A stretch of DNA of 64,000 nucleotides from Lentzea indica (GTDB taxonomy: Bacteria; Actinomycetota; Actinomycetes; Mycobacteriales; Pseudonocardiaceae): contig NZ_VSRL01000010.1 of assembly GCF_012184385.1 (NCBI RefSeq), forward strand, positions 18,168 through 82,167. Reading direction: 5' to 3'. The position numbers and the translations under genes were made by a program. Under the pieces are notes generated by a model. The model saw only the letters and a program-made list of their open reading frames with translations, made no database searches and had not been told where the DNA came from. This document shows positions 8,749 through 18,900 of this stretch, piece after piece; positions within the stretch are counted from its first letter, which is position 1, and each line of letters starts with the position of its first letter.

Positions 8749-10354
8749 GACCCCTGAGCTCGTTCACCAGCGCGGGCAGATCCGCCCGGTCCTTCGCGAA
8801 CCCGAACACGTAGTAGTCCGGCCGGACCAGCGCCGCGACTTTCCTGTGCCCGGCCAGCCAAGGCAGGTAGAGCCGCTCGACGTCCACCACCTCGTGCGCC
8901 CGAGCGATCTTCGGAGGAATCCCGGCCGGCATCACCCGCACCAGGTGCGTCCCGAGCGTCTTCAGGAACTCGAGCTCGTCCTCACCCAGAGCCTCGTACG
9001 GGTCCAGCGTGGTGATGAGCTGCCACCCACGCCCCACGACGTCGTCGAACCGGTCCCGCACGGCACCACGCGCGACAACACCCTGGGGCGACAACTCGCC
9101 ATCCGGCAGCAAGATCCCATCAGCGCCACACCGGACAACGCCGTCCTCCAGCGCATAGGCGGAAGGCGCGAGGTCGACGCCTTCGGGCTTGGACTGCATG
9201 GCGATCAGGAACGCGTCCCGCCGCGCCGCGGCGACGGGGTCCAGCTCCGACACGATCTTGCCCACCTCGATCGACATCTCGATCGTGTGCCGCACCTGCA
9301 GAGCACGCTCCGCCTGGTACGCGTCCAGCAACGCGTCAGAAGCCATGTCCCGCAGCACGAGGTCGAGCTTCCACGCCAGGTTCGTCGCGTCACGGATGCC
9401 GGAGCACATGCCCTGCCCGGCGAACGGCGGCATCAGGTGCGCGGAGTCGCCGGCCAGCAAGAGTCGTCCGTTGCGCCACTTGTCCGCCATCGCCGCCTGG
9501 AACGTGTACACGATGTTCCGCGTCAGGTCGGCGTTCGCGGGAGTCACGTCATAGGGCGCGAGCAGCTCCCACATGCGCTCCACAGTGGACATCTCTTCGA
9601 TCGACTCACCCGGCAGCCTCATGAACTCCCACCGCCGGTGCCCGCGACCGGAAGCGACGATCGTCGTGGGCCGCGCAGGATCGCACACCTGCACGTCGTT
9701 CGGCCTGAACGCCCGCTTCTCGTGGAAGACGACGTCGACCAGCAACCAGTCGTGCTTGAAGTCGAGGTCGATCATCCGCGTGCCCATGACGTCGCGCACG
9801 AAGCTGTTCGCGCCATCGCACCCGACGACCCAGGAGGCCGTCACGTCACCGGCGACATCAGAACCGGACGCGGTCAGCGACACGTGCGAGCCGTGGTCGG
9901 CGATCGTCTCCACCTTGTGCCCGAACAATGTCGTGATGTTCGGCAGGGACGCGACGTGCTCGCGCAGAGCACGTTCGAACGTCGGCTGGTGCATCACGGT
10001 GGCGATCGGCCAGCCGTCACGTCCGGGCTCGTAGGGGGCCTCGAACGAGAACAGCTCCCGGCCCTCGGCGTTCTGGAACATGTACTGGCCCAGGGGTTCC
10101 CCGAGCTCCATCAGGTCGGCGCCGATGCCGGCCGACGCGAACGAGCGCGCGGTCTCGCCGTCGAACGCGACGACGCGCGGGAACGGGTACTGACCGCGGT
10201 ACTTCTCCAGGATGACGACCCGCCATCCCTTGTGGGCCAGGAGGATGGACAGAACGAGGCCGACCGGGCCGCAGCCGACCACCGCCACGTCCGCCGCAAC
10301 GGACTCTGGGGTGGTGTCGGCTGCGGCCGGGCCGGCCGGCTGCGGTGACGTCAT
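8732..10354 (-). CDS. FAD-dependent aromatic hydroxylase, MhpA/PHBH-like
   Basis: A 540-residue class A flavoprotein monooxygenase. The dinucleotide fold (VVGCGPVGLVLSILLAHKGW), the DG motif (VVGCDGANS near residue 175) and the GD motif (LLLAGDSAHLMPPFAGQGM near 295) are intact. The last motif is the form seen in 3-(3-hydroxyphenyl)propionate hydroxylase (MhpA) and in antibiotic-cluster phenol hydroxylases. It is the third gene of the chorismatase-DAHP synthase operon, 33 bases after the DAHP synthase stop. I infer that it hydroxylates the benzoate starter or the aryl end of the polyketide; a macrolide oxygenase role is the alternative. The ATG at 10354 gives the full N-terminus ahead of the Rossmann fold. 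Confidence 0.85.
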   Translation of the reverse strand: MTSPQPAGPAAADTTPESVAADVAVVGCGPVGLVLSILLAHKGWRVVILEKYRGQYPFPRVVAFDGETARSFASAGIGADLMELGEPLGQYMFQNAEGRELFSFEAPYEPGRDGWPIATVMHQPTFERALREHVASLPNITTLFGHKVETIADHGSHVSLTASGSDVAGDVTASWVVGCDGANSFVRDVMGTRMIDLDFKHDWLLVDVVFHEKRAFRPNDVQVCDPARPTTIVASGRGHRRWEFMRLPGESIEEMSTVERMWELLAPYDVTPANADLTRNIVYTFQAAMADKWRNGRLLLAGDSAHLMPPFAGQGMCSGIRDATNLAWKLDLVLRDMASDALLDAYQAERALQVRHTIEMSIEVGKIVSELDPVAAARRDAFLIAMQSKPEGVDLAPSAYALEDGVVRCGADGILLPDGELSPQGVVARGAVRDRFDDVVGRGWQLITTLDPYEALGEDELEFLKTLGTHLVRVMPAGIPPKIARAHEVVDVERLYLPWLAGHRKVAALVRPDYYVFGFAKDRADLPALVNELRGQLPLL

Positions 10355-10387
10355 CTGTTTCCCTGTCTGGGTTACATCTTCTGGGAG

Positions 10388-11596
10388 TCAGAAAACCGAG
10401 TCGATCACTCCGAGCGCCTGTTCGGGGTTCAGCCGGGGGTCGCAGAGGGTCTCGTAGCGCTCGGAGAGAGCCTTCTCGTCGGGGACAGGCCCGCCGACGC
10501 ACTCCGTCACGTCGGTCGCGGCCACTTCCAGGTGCAAACCGGCCGCGTGTGCGCCCTCGGTCTCCAGGATGTGCCGGAACGCCGTGGCCTCCTCGATGAT
10601 ATGGGCGACATGTCGAGTCTTTCGCCCAGATTCGGCCGTGACCGTGTTGCCGTGCATGGGGTCCGAGATCCAGACGACGGGGTGGCCGGCGCGCCGCACC
10701 GCGCGGACGATCGGAGGCAGGGCGATGTGGACGTCCTCGCGCCCCATGCGGATGATCAAGGTCAACCGGCCGGGCGTGTGGTGCGGGTCGAGCAGCTGGC
10801 ACAACCTCACGACCGTGTCCGGGTCCGCGGTCGGGCCGACCTTGACGCCGATCGGGTTCGCGATCGCGGCGAACATCGAGACGTGCGCGTGGTCGAGCTG
10901 GCGGGTGCGCTCACCGATCCACGGGAAGTGCGTCGAGGTGAGGAACTGCTCCCCGGTGCGGTCGTCCGTGCGAATGAGCGCGTTCTCGTAATCCAGCACC
11001 AATGCCTCGTGAGCTACCCACGGGCCACCGGACAGTTCCTCGGCACTTCCCGTCCAATGGGCGCGCACTTCTCGGACAACGGCGGCCGAGGCGTCGTAGG
11101 CCTGCAGCATTCGCTCGGGGTCGTGCCGGCGGGCGAAAATGTCGTTCTCGAACGAATTGACCAGCTCGCCACGGAAGGACGGCAGATCGACCCCGTCGAC
11201 AGTTTCGAAGTTGCTCGAACGAGGCTTCGCGTACTGGCCCGCCATCCGTCCGAAACGTGCCACCTCCTGGCCGGTCCGTTCCGCCAGTCGGGCGGCGACG
11301 CGCTGCACGTTCCGCACCTTTCGGGAAGTTGTCAGCGGGTCGGCGTCGGAAAAGGTCTCCGCGCAGTCGCCGAGCTGCAGGACGCGCGCCTCACCGAGTG
11401 CGGCCAGGCCGAGTGCTCGCTTCGCCTCGCGAATTTCGGAATGTGCGACCAGGGGCAGCGCGCCGGACAGTTCTGCTTCGATCAGGTCGTAGTCGGGGTG
11501 GTGGTGCCAGTGGGGCTGCTGCGTGGCGGGCAACGTCATCCACGGGGCTGCGGTCTGCGTGTACGTGAACTCCGTCAGCTTCACCGTCTGAGGCAT
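10388..11596 (-). CDS. class II DAHP synthase (secondary-metabolism form)
   Basis: 3-Deoxy-D-arabino-heptulosonate-7-phosphate synthase joins phosphoenolpyruvate and erythrose 4-phosphate, the first step of the shikimate pathway. Class II motifs are clear: VLQLGDCAETF, RFGRMAGQYAKPRSS, ERTRQLDHAHVSMFAAIANP, GVKVGPTADP and WISDPMHGNT. At 402 residues it is shorter than the roughly 460-residue housekeeping enzyme and like PhzC/RifH-type copies found in antibiotic clusters, which usually lack the N-terminal feedback-regulation extension. It sits 35 bases after the chorismatase and so would raise chorismate supply for the starter unit. Confidence 0.93.
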   Translation of the reverse strand: MPQTVKLTEFTYTQTAAPWMTLPATQQPHWHHHPDYDLIEAELSGALPLVAHSEIREAKRALGLAALGEARVLQLGDCAETFSDADPLTTSRKVRNVQRVAARLAERTGQEVARFGRMAGQYAKPRSSNFETVDGVDLPSFRGELVNSFENDIFARRHDPERMLQAYDASAAVVREVRAHWTGSAEELSGGPWVAHEALVLDYENALIRTDDRTGEQFLTSTHFPWIGERTRQLDHAHVSMFAAIANPIGVKVGPTADPDTVVRLCQLLDPHHTPGRLTLIIRMGREDVHIALPPIVRAVRRAGHPVVWISDPMHGNTVTAESGRKTRHVAHIIEEATAFRHILETEGAHAAGLHLEVAATDVTECVGGPVPDEKALSERYETLCDPRLNPEQALGVIDSVF

Positions 11597-11631
11597 TGTT
11601 CTCGCTCCTGGTTCTGGTTCGGCTGGACGAT

Positions 11632-12654
11632 TCAGGCGACGATGCCCTCGATCTCCACGAGGAGATCGGCACGGCAGACGTCGACGTTCAGGTACTGGAC
11701 TCGGGCGTTCGGGGAGAAACGCTCTTCGCACATCTTCCGCACGGCCGGGATGTCGGAACGGTGACGGACGTAGACCTTGATGTTGTCGAGGTTCAGCAAG
11801 GAATTGCCCTGCGTGATCTCGTAGTCCGCCAGGTTCTCGTCGGAAATGAGGTGCTCGATGTTGTCCAGCGACAGCTCGACCTGCTTCACGATGTCGCCGT
11901 CGTGCAGCGTCTCGTGCCCGCGGATGCTGGCGGTGCCCGCCACGTAGAGCTGCCCTGACCTGCGGTCGGTGTGCGTGGCGGCGAGGTAGGTGGCCCGCGC
12001 GAACTTGGGCGGGCGCGGGCCGTACTGCCTCGGGTAGTGGTAGGCGGCCATCTGCTTGGAGTTCTCCACCGAGGTGAGCGCGGCGGAGCGGGAGGCGAGG
12101 AAGTAGAACGCGATCCCGCCGCCCTGCGAGCCGATTCCGGTCGCGCTCGGCACCTCCTTGTCGCCGAAGTGGAAGAGCTCGAACGCCTCCGCGCGGCCCT
12201 TGCAGAAGTCCCGGTAGATCTCCAGGCCCTCGGTGTTGTCGGCGTTGATGTCGTTGATGAAGTTCCACATGCGGAAGCAGTTCTTGTAACCGAGCGTGTC
12301 CATCAGGTCCAGCGCGGCGACGTACGCGGCGCGGGTGTCCTCGGTGTAGCGGCCCGTCGGGGCGATCCGGCCGGCGACGAGCAGGTACTCCCCGTCGTGG
12401 GCGTAAACGGCACCGTGGTGCTCGCCCGTCTCGACAGGGCGAGCGGTCGTCCACACCTCCGCGAATGCTTCGCTGTCGGTGGCTGCCATGTGCAGGTCGA
12501 GCCTCAGCTGGCCATTCTCGACGCGCGGGTCGGTGCACTCGGTGGTGTAGTTGATGACTCCGAGAACGTTTCCGGTCGCCGCGATCTCGCTGACTTCGGT
12601 CAGGCCGGTGAACACCGAGCTGGGAAGGTTCACCGTCTGCTGCGCCTGAGTCAT
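11632..12654 (-). CDS. chorismatase (FkbO/Hyg5 family), probable 3-hydroxybenzoate synthase
   Basis: A 340-residue member of the chorismatase family, recognised from ATYLAATHTDRRSGQLYVAG followed by TASIRGHETLHDGDIVKQVE and the C-terminal VYVRHRSDIPAVRKMCEERF. FkbO-type members release pyruvate from chorismate to give a dihydroxycyclohexadiene carboxylate. Hyg5-type members give 3-hydroxybenzoate. I cannot assign the subtype from sequence alone. The neighbouring aromatic hydroxylase and the CoA-ligase loading domain favour 3-hydroxybenzoate, but the FkbO-type product is also loaded by CoA-ligase domains in rapamycin-like PKSs. The ATG at 12654 follows GGAGGGG. It is the first gene of the leftward starter operon. 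Confidence 0.88.
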   Translation of the reverse strand: MTQAQQTVNLPSSVFTGLTEVSEIAATGNVLGVINYTTECTDPRVENGQLRLDLHMAATDSEAFAEVWTTARPVETGEHHGAVYAHDGEYLLVAGRIAPTGRYTEDTRAAYVAALDLMDTLGYKNCFRMWNFINDINADNTEGLEIYRDFCKGRAEAFELFHFGDKEVPSATGIGSQGGGIAFYFLASRSAALTSVENSKQMAAYHYPRQYGPRPPKFARATYLAATHTDRRSGQLYVAGTASIRGHETLHDGDIVKQVELSLDNIEHLISDENLADYEITQGNSLLNLDNIKVYVRHRSDIPAVRKMCEERFSPNARVQYLNVDVCRADLLVEIEGIVA

Positions 12655-12921
12655 TGGAATGCCCCTCCGAGGAGTAGGTAAAACATTTGGCGGAGTTGAA
12701 CCGTGTATTTGTTCGAGCTTCTCTTCCGGGCCGGTGATCAAAGATTAGCACCGGGCGAGCTCCGCAAAACTCCTCCGCCAGGGGAAAGCACTTTCGGGCG
12801 GGATGATAGGGGGGTCCTAGGGGGGTGCTAGGGGATTTCCTACTTACTGGACCGATGAGGCCGAGGCTAGCATCGCTCGAGGTGCAAGCCACCCCGCCAG
12901 TAAATAGGGAGCGCCGTCGGG
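12655..12921. promoter_or_regulatory. divergent control region of starter operon and PKS
   Basis: A 267-bp noncoding region between the chorismatase start (minus) and the PKS start (plus). It is the only place for promoters of both operons. Its right half carries the G-rich iterons at 12807-12843, and a plausible plus-strand promoter follows: TTACTG (12844-12849), an 18-base spacer, TAGCAT (12868-12873). The PKS ribosome site is AGGGAG near 12907. The left half contains no clear motif beyond the chorismatase GGAGGGG site. Confidence 0.6.
12807..12843 (+). promoter_or_regulatory. three 11-bp direct repeats ending in a PimM-like box
   Basis: TAGGGGGGTCC (12807-12817), TAGGGGGGTGC (12818-12828) and TAGGGGATTTC (12829-12839) lie head to tail with an 11-bp period, that is, on one face of the helix. 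The last one merges into CTAGGGGATTTCCTAC (12828-12843), which matches 13 of 16 positions of the published PAS-LuxR (PimM) operator CTVGGGAWWTCCCBAG of polyene clusters. The array ends at the candidate -35 of the PKS promoter, where an activator would be expected to bind. SARP-type activators also bind 11-bp-spaced repeats, so the binding protein is open. Confidence 0.5.
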
Positions 12922-15900
12922 ATGTTTCGAACCGAGCTGATCCGGCCGTTGTCCGAGCTGCTGCGATACCACGCCGCGAACGCGCCGGAGAAGGTCGCGT
13001 TCGCGGACTCACGCCGCGCGGTCACGTACGCGGAACTGGAGCGGCGGACCTGGCGGCTCGGCGGGCACCTCGCCGAACTGCGGCTGCAGCCGGGTGACCG
13101 GGCGCTGATCTTCCTCGGCAACGGCGTTGACATCATCGAGAGCTACCTCGGTGTCACGCGCGCGAACGCGGTCGCGGTGCCGTTCAACCCGCACTCAGCC
13201 GACGCCGAGCTCGCTTATGTGCTGGACGACAGCGGCGCCCGCGTCGTGATCACCGACTTCGCGCACCTCGACCAGGTCCGCAAGCTGCTGCCGGGCCGTC
13301 CCTATCTCAAGGTGGTCGTCAGCGGCGACGAACCGCTCCCGCGCGGCAACTCCGTTGTGTCGTACCAAGACCTGACGACGCGAGGCCCCGCGAACCCCGC
13401 GCGCGACGACCAGGGCTTGGACGACGTGGCGTTCATGCTCTACACCTCAGGCACCACCGGCAAACCGAAGGGCGTGCTGTCGACCCAGCGCAGCTGCCTG
13501 TGGTCGGTCGCCGCCTGCTACGCCCCGGTCATCGGCCTGCACCACGACGACAAGGTGTTGTGGCCCTTGCCGTTGCACCACTCCCTCGCGCACGTGCTGT
13601 GCGTCGTCGGGGTCACCGCGGTCGGCGCCAGTGCTCGCATCCTCGACGGGTTCGCGGCCGACGAAGTGCTGACCGCGCTGGAAGGTGACGACTACACGTT
13701 CATGTGCGGTGTTCCCGCCATGTACCACCATCTTCTCGAAGTCGCGCGCACGCGGGAGGTCTCGTCGAGCGCCCTGACCCGTTGTCTCACCGCGGGTTCC
13801 GCGTGCCCGCCTGCGTTGCGCGTCGAGTTCGAGGCCCTGTTCGGTGTCGCGCTGCTCGATGGCTACGGCAGCACCGAGACGTGCGGCCTGATCGCGGTGA
13901 ACTGGGCGCACGGCACCAGGGTTCCGGGTTCGTGCGGTCTGCCGGTGCCTGGTCTCGCGGTGCGGCTGGTCGACCCGGACACCGGTGTCGACGTCGACGC
14001 GGAGGCCGAGGGTGAGGTGTGGGTGCGCGGCCCGAGCCTCATGGCGGGCTACCACAACCAGCCGGAGACCACGGCCCAGGCGATGCCGAACGGCTGGTAC
14101 CGCACCGGTGACCTGGCCAAGCGCGACCGCTACGGCTACGTCACGATCACCGGCCGCGTCAAGGAGCTCATCATCCGCGGCGGCGAGAACATCCACCCCG
14201 GCGAGGTGGAGGAGGTGCTGCTCAAGGTGCCCGGCGTCGCCGACGCCGCGGTCGTCGGCAAGCCGCACGACATCCTCGGCGAGGTGCCGATCGCGTTCGT
14301 CGTGCCCGGCAAGCAGGGTCTCGATCCCGTGCGTCTGTACGACGCTTGCCGCGAGCAGCTCTCGAACTTCAAGGTCCCGGAAGAGCTGTACGAGATCGAC
14401 CACATCCCGCGCACGACCTCGGGCAAGATCACGCGGCACGTGCTGCTCGACCGCCCCGCCCGGCTGCGCGCGGCGAGCGGCGGGCAGCACGAGTCGTTGC
14501 TGCGCATGGACTGGGCCCCGATGCCGTCGGTCCGCACCACCAGCCTGGAGCTGGCGAAGCGCTGGGCGGTCGTGGGCCCGGACATGTTCGGCCTCACCGC
14601 TTCTCTTGTGTCGGCAGGCGTTCACGTCGCCACCTACCCCGACGCGGCCGCGCTGCACGTGTCCGTTGTGGACGGAGAGCCCGCGCCGGACGTGGCGGTG
14701 CTGTGCTGCCCCGACGACATGGACACCGGCGGCAAGCTCACGACGGCCGCGCAGGAGGCGTTGCGCAAGGTCGGCGGTGTGCTGCGGACGTGGGTGAACG
14801 ACGACTGGCTGGCGCAGTCCCGGCTCGTTGTGCTGACGCGTGGCGCTGTCGCGGCCGGTGTCGAGGACGTGCGCGACCTCGTGCACGCGCCGGTGTGGGG
14901 CTTGCTGCGGTCGCTGCAGGTGGAGTCCCCCGGCCGTTTCACACTGATCGACATCGACGACCTCGCGCCGTCCGCGGGTGTGCTGCCGCTCGCGGTCGCC
15001 GCCGGCGAACCACAGCTCGCGATCCGATCCGGCATCGCGCTGATGCCCCGGCTCAAACGCGTGTCGGCGTCGGTCGACAGCGACGAGGTGCTGCGCATCG
15101 ACCCCAAGCGCACGGTCGTCGTGACCGGCGCGGACGGCACCATGGGCGCGGCGCTGACCAGGCATCTCGTCGCCGCGTACGGGGCACGGCACCTGCTGCT
15201 GATCAGCCCGCGCGGCCGCACCGACGAGGCGACGGCGCAACTCGAGTCGGAGCTGTCGGAGCTGGGCGCGCGGGTTGCGGTCGCCGCTTGCGACGTGGCG
15301 GACCGCGCCGCACTGGCTGAGGTGCTGGGCAAGCTGAAGAGGCCGATCACCGCGGTCATCCACGGCGAGGGTGAGCACCCGGCGAAACCGTCGTCGAACC
15401 TGCCCCGCTCCGACGTGTTCCGGTCTGTTGTGGACGGTGCGGTGAACCTGCACCAGCTCACCAAGAACGGCGACGTCACCGCGTTCGTCATGCTCTGCAC
15501 GGTCGCCGGTGCCCTCGGACTGGTCGGCTCCGGTGAGCAGGCCGCGGCCAACTCGTTCCTGGACGCGCTGGCCCGCTACCGTCGCAGGCGCGAGCTGGCC
15601 GCGACGTTCCTCGCGGTCGGGTCGACGGACGCGCCGACGACGGCGTCGCGGGTGGGTGAGCTGTCGACCCACGAGTTCACCGCGATGTTCGACGTCGCGA
15701 GCTCCGCCGGCCTGGCGCAGGCCGTGATCATGCGGATCAACAGTGCTGCCTTGAGAGAACAGACGTCGTCGACCGAGGTGCCGGCGTTGCTGCGCGGCCT
15801 GATCGACGTGTCCGCGCGACTGGCGTCCCCCGACGAGCGCGACCTGGCGGCGTTGCGGCAGAGGCTGGTCGCGATGTCGACGGAGGAGCAGGACATCTTC

Positions 15901-18900
15901 CTGCTCAACCTCGTGCGCACCGAGGTCGCGGGCGTGCTCGGGCTGACCGGCGCGGAACGGGCGGAGTCGAAGAAGACGTTCCGCGAGCTCGGTCTGACCT
16001 CGGTGACAGCGGTCGACCTGCGCAACAGGCTGACCGCGGCGACGGGCCTGCACCTGTCCGCGCCGGTCGCGTTCGACTACCCGACTCCGGTGGTTCTGGC
16101 ACGGCATCTGCGGGCCGAGTTGCTGGGTGAGCGCGCTGCCCTTGTGCCGTTGGAAGCCGTGCGGGCGGTACCGGACGAGCCGATCGCGATCGTCGGCATG
16201 GCCTGCCGCTATCCCGGCGGTGTGTCGTCGCCGGAGGACCTGTGGCGGCTGGTGACGTCGGGTGCCGACGTGGTGTCGCCGTTCCCGGCGGACCGCAACT
16301 GGGACCTGGAGAAGCTGTTCGACGGCGCCTCGCACACGCGCTCGGGTGGTTTCCTGTACGACGCCGCGGAGTTCGACGCCGAGTTCTTCGGGATCTCGCC
16401 GCGCGAGGCGCTGGCGATGGACCCGCAGCAGCGGTTGCTGCTGGAGGTGTCGTGGGAGGCGCTCGAACGGGCGGGCATCGACCCGGTGTCGTTGCGCGGC
16501 ACGAACGGCGGTGTGTTCGCCGGCGTGATGTACCACGACTACGGCGCAGGGCTGCTGGACGCGCCCGCCGGCACCGAGGGCTACTGGACCACCGGCACGG
16601 CGGGCAGTGTCGTTTCCGGCCGCGTCGCCTACACCCTGGGTCTGCAGGGCCCGGCGGTCACCGTCGACACGGCCTGCTCGTCGTCGCTGGTGGCGCTGCA
16701 CTGGGCGGCGCAGTCGCTGAGGTCGGGGGAGTCGTCGATCGCGCTGGCGGGCGGCGTGACGATCATGTCGACGCCGCAGACGTTCGTGGAGTTCTCCCGG
16801 CAGGGCGGACTGGCCGCGGACGGCCGCTGCAAGGCGTTCTCGGATTCCGCTGACGGCACTGGGTGGTCAGAAGGTGCCGGTCTCGTGGTCCTGGAACGGC
16901 TGTCGGACGCGCGGCGGAACGGGCACACCGTTCTGGCTGTCCTGCGCGGCTCGGCGATCAACCAGGACGGTGCGTCGAACGGATTGACCGCGCCGAACGG
17001 CCCGTCGCAGCAGCGAGTCATCCGGCAAGCGCTTGCGTCCGCCGGTCTGTCCACTTCGGACGTCGACGCGGTCGAGGCGCACGGCACGGGTACGACGCTG
17101 GGCGACCCGATCGAGGCGCAGGCGTTGCTCGCGACCTACGGGCAGGACCGCTCGGTTCCGCTGTGGCTGGGGTCGGTGAAGTCGAACCTCGGCCACACGC
17201 AGGCCGCCGCGGGTGTCGCGGGCGTGATCAAGATGGTGATGGCGTTGCGGCACGGCGTTCTGCCGCGCACGTTGCACGTGACTGAGCCTTCGAGGCACGT
17301 GGAGTGGGGGACTGGTCGTGTCGAGCTGCTGACGTCCGACCAGCCGTGGCCTTCGGTTTCGCGTGAACGACGTGCTGCCGTGTCGGGGTTCGGTGTGTCC
17401 GGCACGAACGCACACGTGATCTTGGAGGAGGCGCCTGAGGTCGAGGTGAAGCCGGAGGAGCCGTCCACGGTGCTCTCGGTCGTGCCATGGGTGGTTTCCG
17501 CGAAGACGTCCGCTGCTCTGGACGCGCAGCTGGAGCGGTTGCGCTCGGTGAACGCCCCCGCTCTGGACGTGGCGGCATCACTGGTGTCGGCACGGGCGCA
17601 GCTGGAGAACCGCGCCGTCGTCGTGGACGGCACGGAGATCACGCGCGGTGTCGCCTCCGAGCGGCCGCTGGCCGTGCTGTTCTCCGGGCAGGGCTCGCAG
17701 CGGCTCGGCATGGGACGTGAGCTGTACGAGCGGTTCCCCGTGTTCGCCTCGGCGTTCGACGCGGTGCTGGAGCACCTGGACGTCTCGCTGCGGGAGGTGA
17801 TGTGGGGCCACGACGTCGACGCGCTGAACGCGACCCGGTACACGCAGCCGGCGTTGTTCGCCATCGAGGTGGCGCTGTTCCGGCTGGCCGCGTCCTTCGG
17901 TGTGCGGCCGGACTTCGTGGGCGGCCACTCGATCGGTGAGATCGTCGCCGCCCACGTGGCCGGGGTGTTCTCGCTGGAGGACGCCTGCCGGTTGATGGAC
18001 GCGCGGTCGCGGCTGATGCAGGCACTGCCTTCAGGCGGGGCGATGGTCGCGCTGCAGGCGACCGAGGAGGAAGTGCTGCCGCTGCTCGGTCCGGACGTCT
18101 CAGTGGCCGCGGTGAACGGGCCCCGTTCGGTCGTCGTCGCGGGCACCGAGGATGCCGTGGCGGCGGTCGTGGACCGGTTCGCGGACCGCAAGACTAAGCG
18201 TCTCACGGTCAGCCATGCGTTTCACTCGCCCTTGATGAACCCGATGCTGGACGACTTCCGCGCGGTCGTCGAGGGACTGTCGTTCTCCGAGCCGCAGATC
18301 CCGGTCGTGTCGAACGTGACCGGGCAGCTGGCCGTGCGCGACCAGCTGACGTCGCCGGAGTACTGGGTGCGGCACGTGTGTGAGGCAGTGCGGTTCTCCG
18401 ACGGCGTGCGGGCGTTGGGGCGTCAGGGTGTGTCGGCGTTCCTGGAGCTCGGTCCCGATGGCGTGCTGTCGGCGCTGGTGGCGGAGATGACCGAGACCGG
18501 TGCGGTGCCGCTGGACACCGCTGTCGTGGCGATGCTGCGCCGTGAACGGCCAGAGGAGGCTTCCGCGGTGTCGGCGTTGGCGCGCCTGCACGTCGCGGGC
18601 GTCCCGGTCGACTGGACCGTGCTGTTCGAGGGCGCCGGAGCGGTGCGCGTCGACCTGCCGACCTATGCGTTCCAGCGTTCCCGGTTCTGGCCGGAGCCCG
18701 AGGTCGCGGCAGGCAAGGCCGATCCGCTGGACGCGGCGTTCTGGCAGCTGGTGGAGAACGACGAGCTGGCCTCCGTGCTGGATCTCGATCCCGAGGTGGC
18801 GGCAGCCGTTGTCCCCGCTTTGTCCTCGTGGCGAACACGGCAGCGTTCGCAGTCCGTTGTGGACTCTTGGCGGTTCAGGGAGTCGTGGCACCGGCTGTCG

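Noticed and set aside
13447..16701. A 1,084-codon minus-strand frame opposite the first PKS gene (and a 1,218-codon one at 20574-24230)
   Set aside because: Both lie opposite conserved PKS domains, are His/Arg/Gln-rich and show no family motif.
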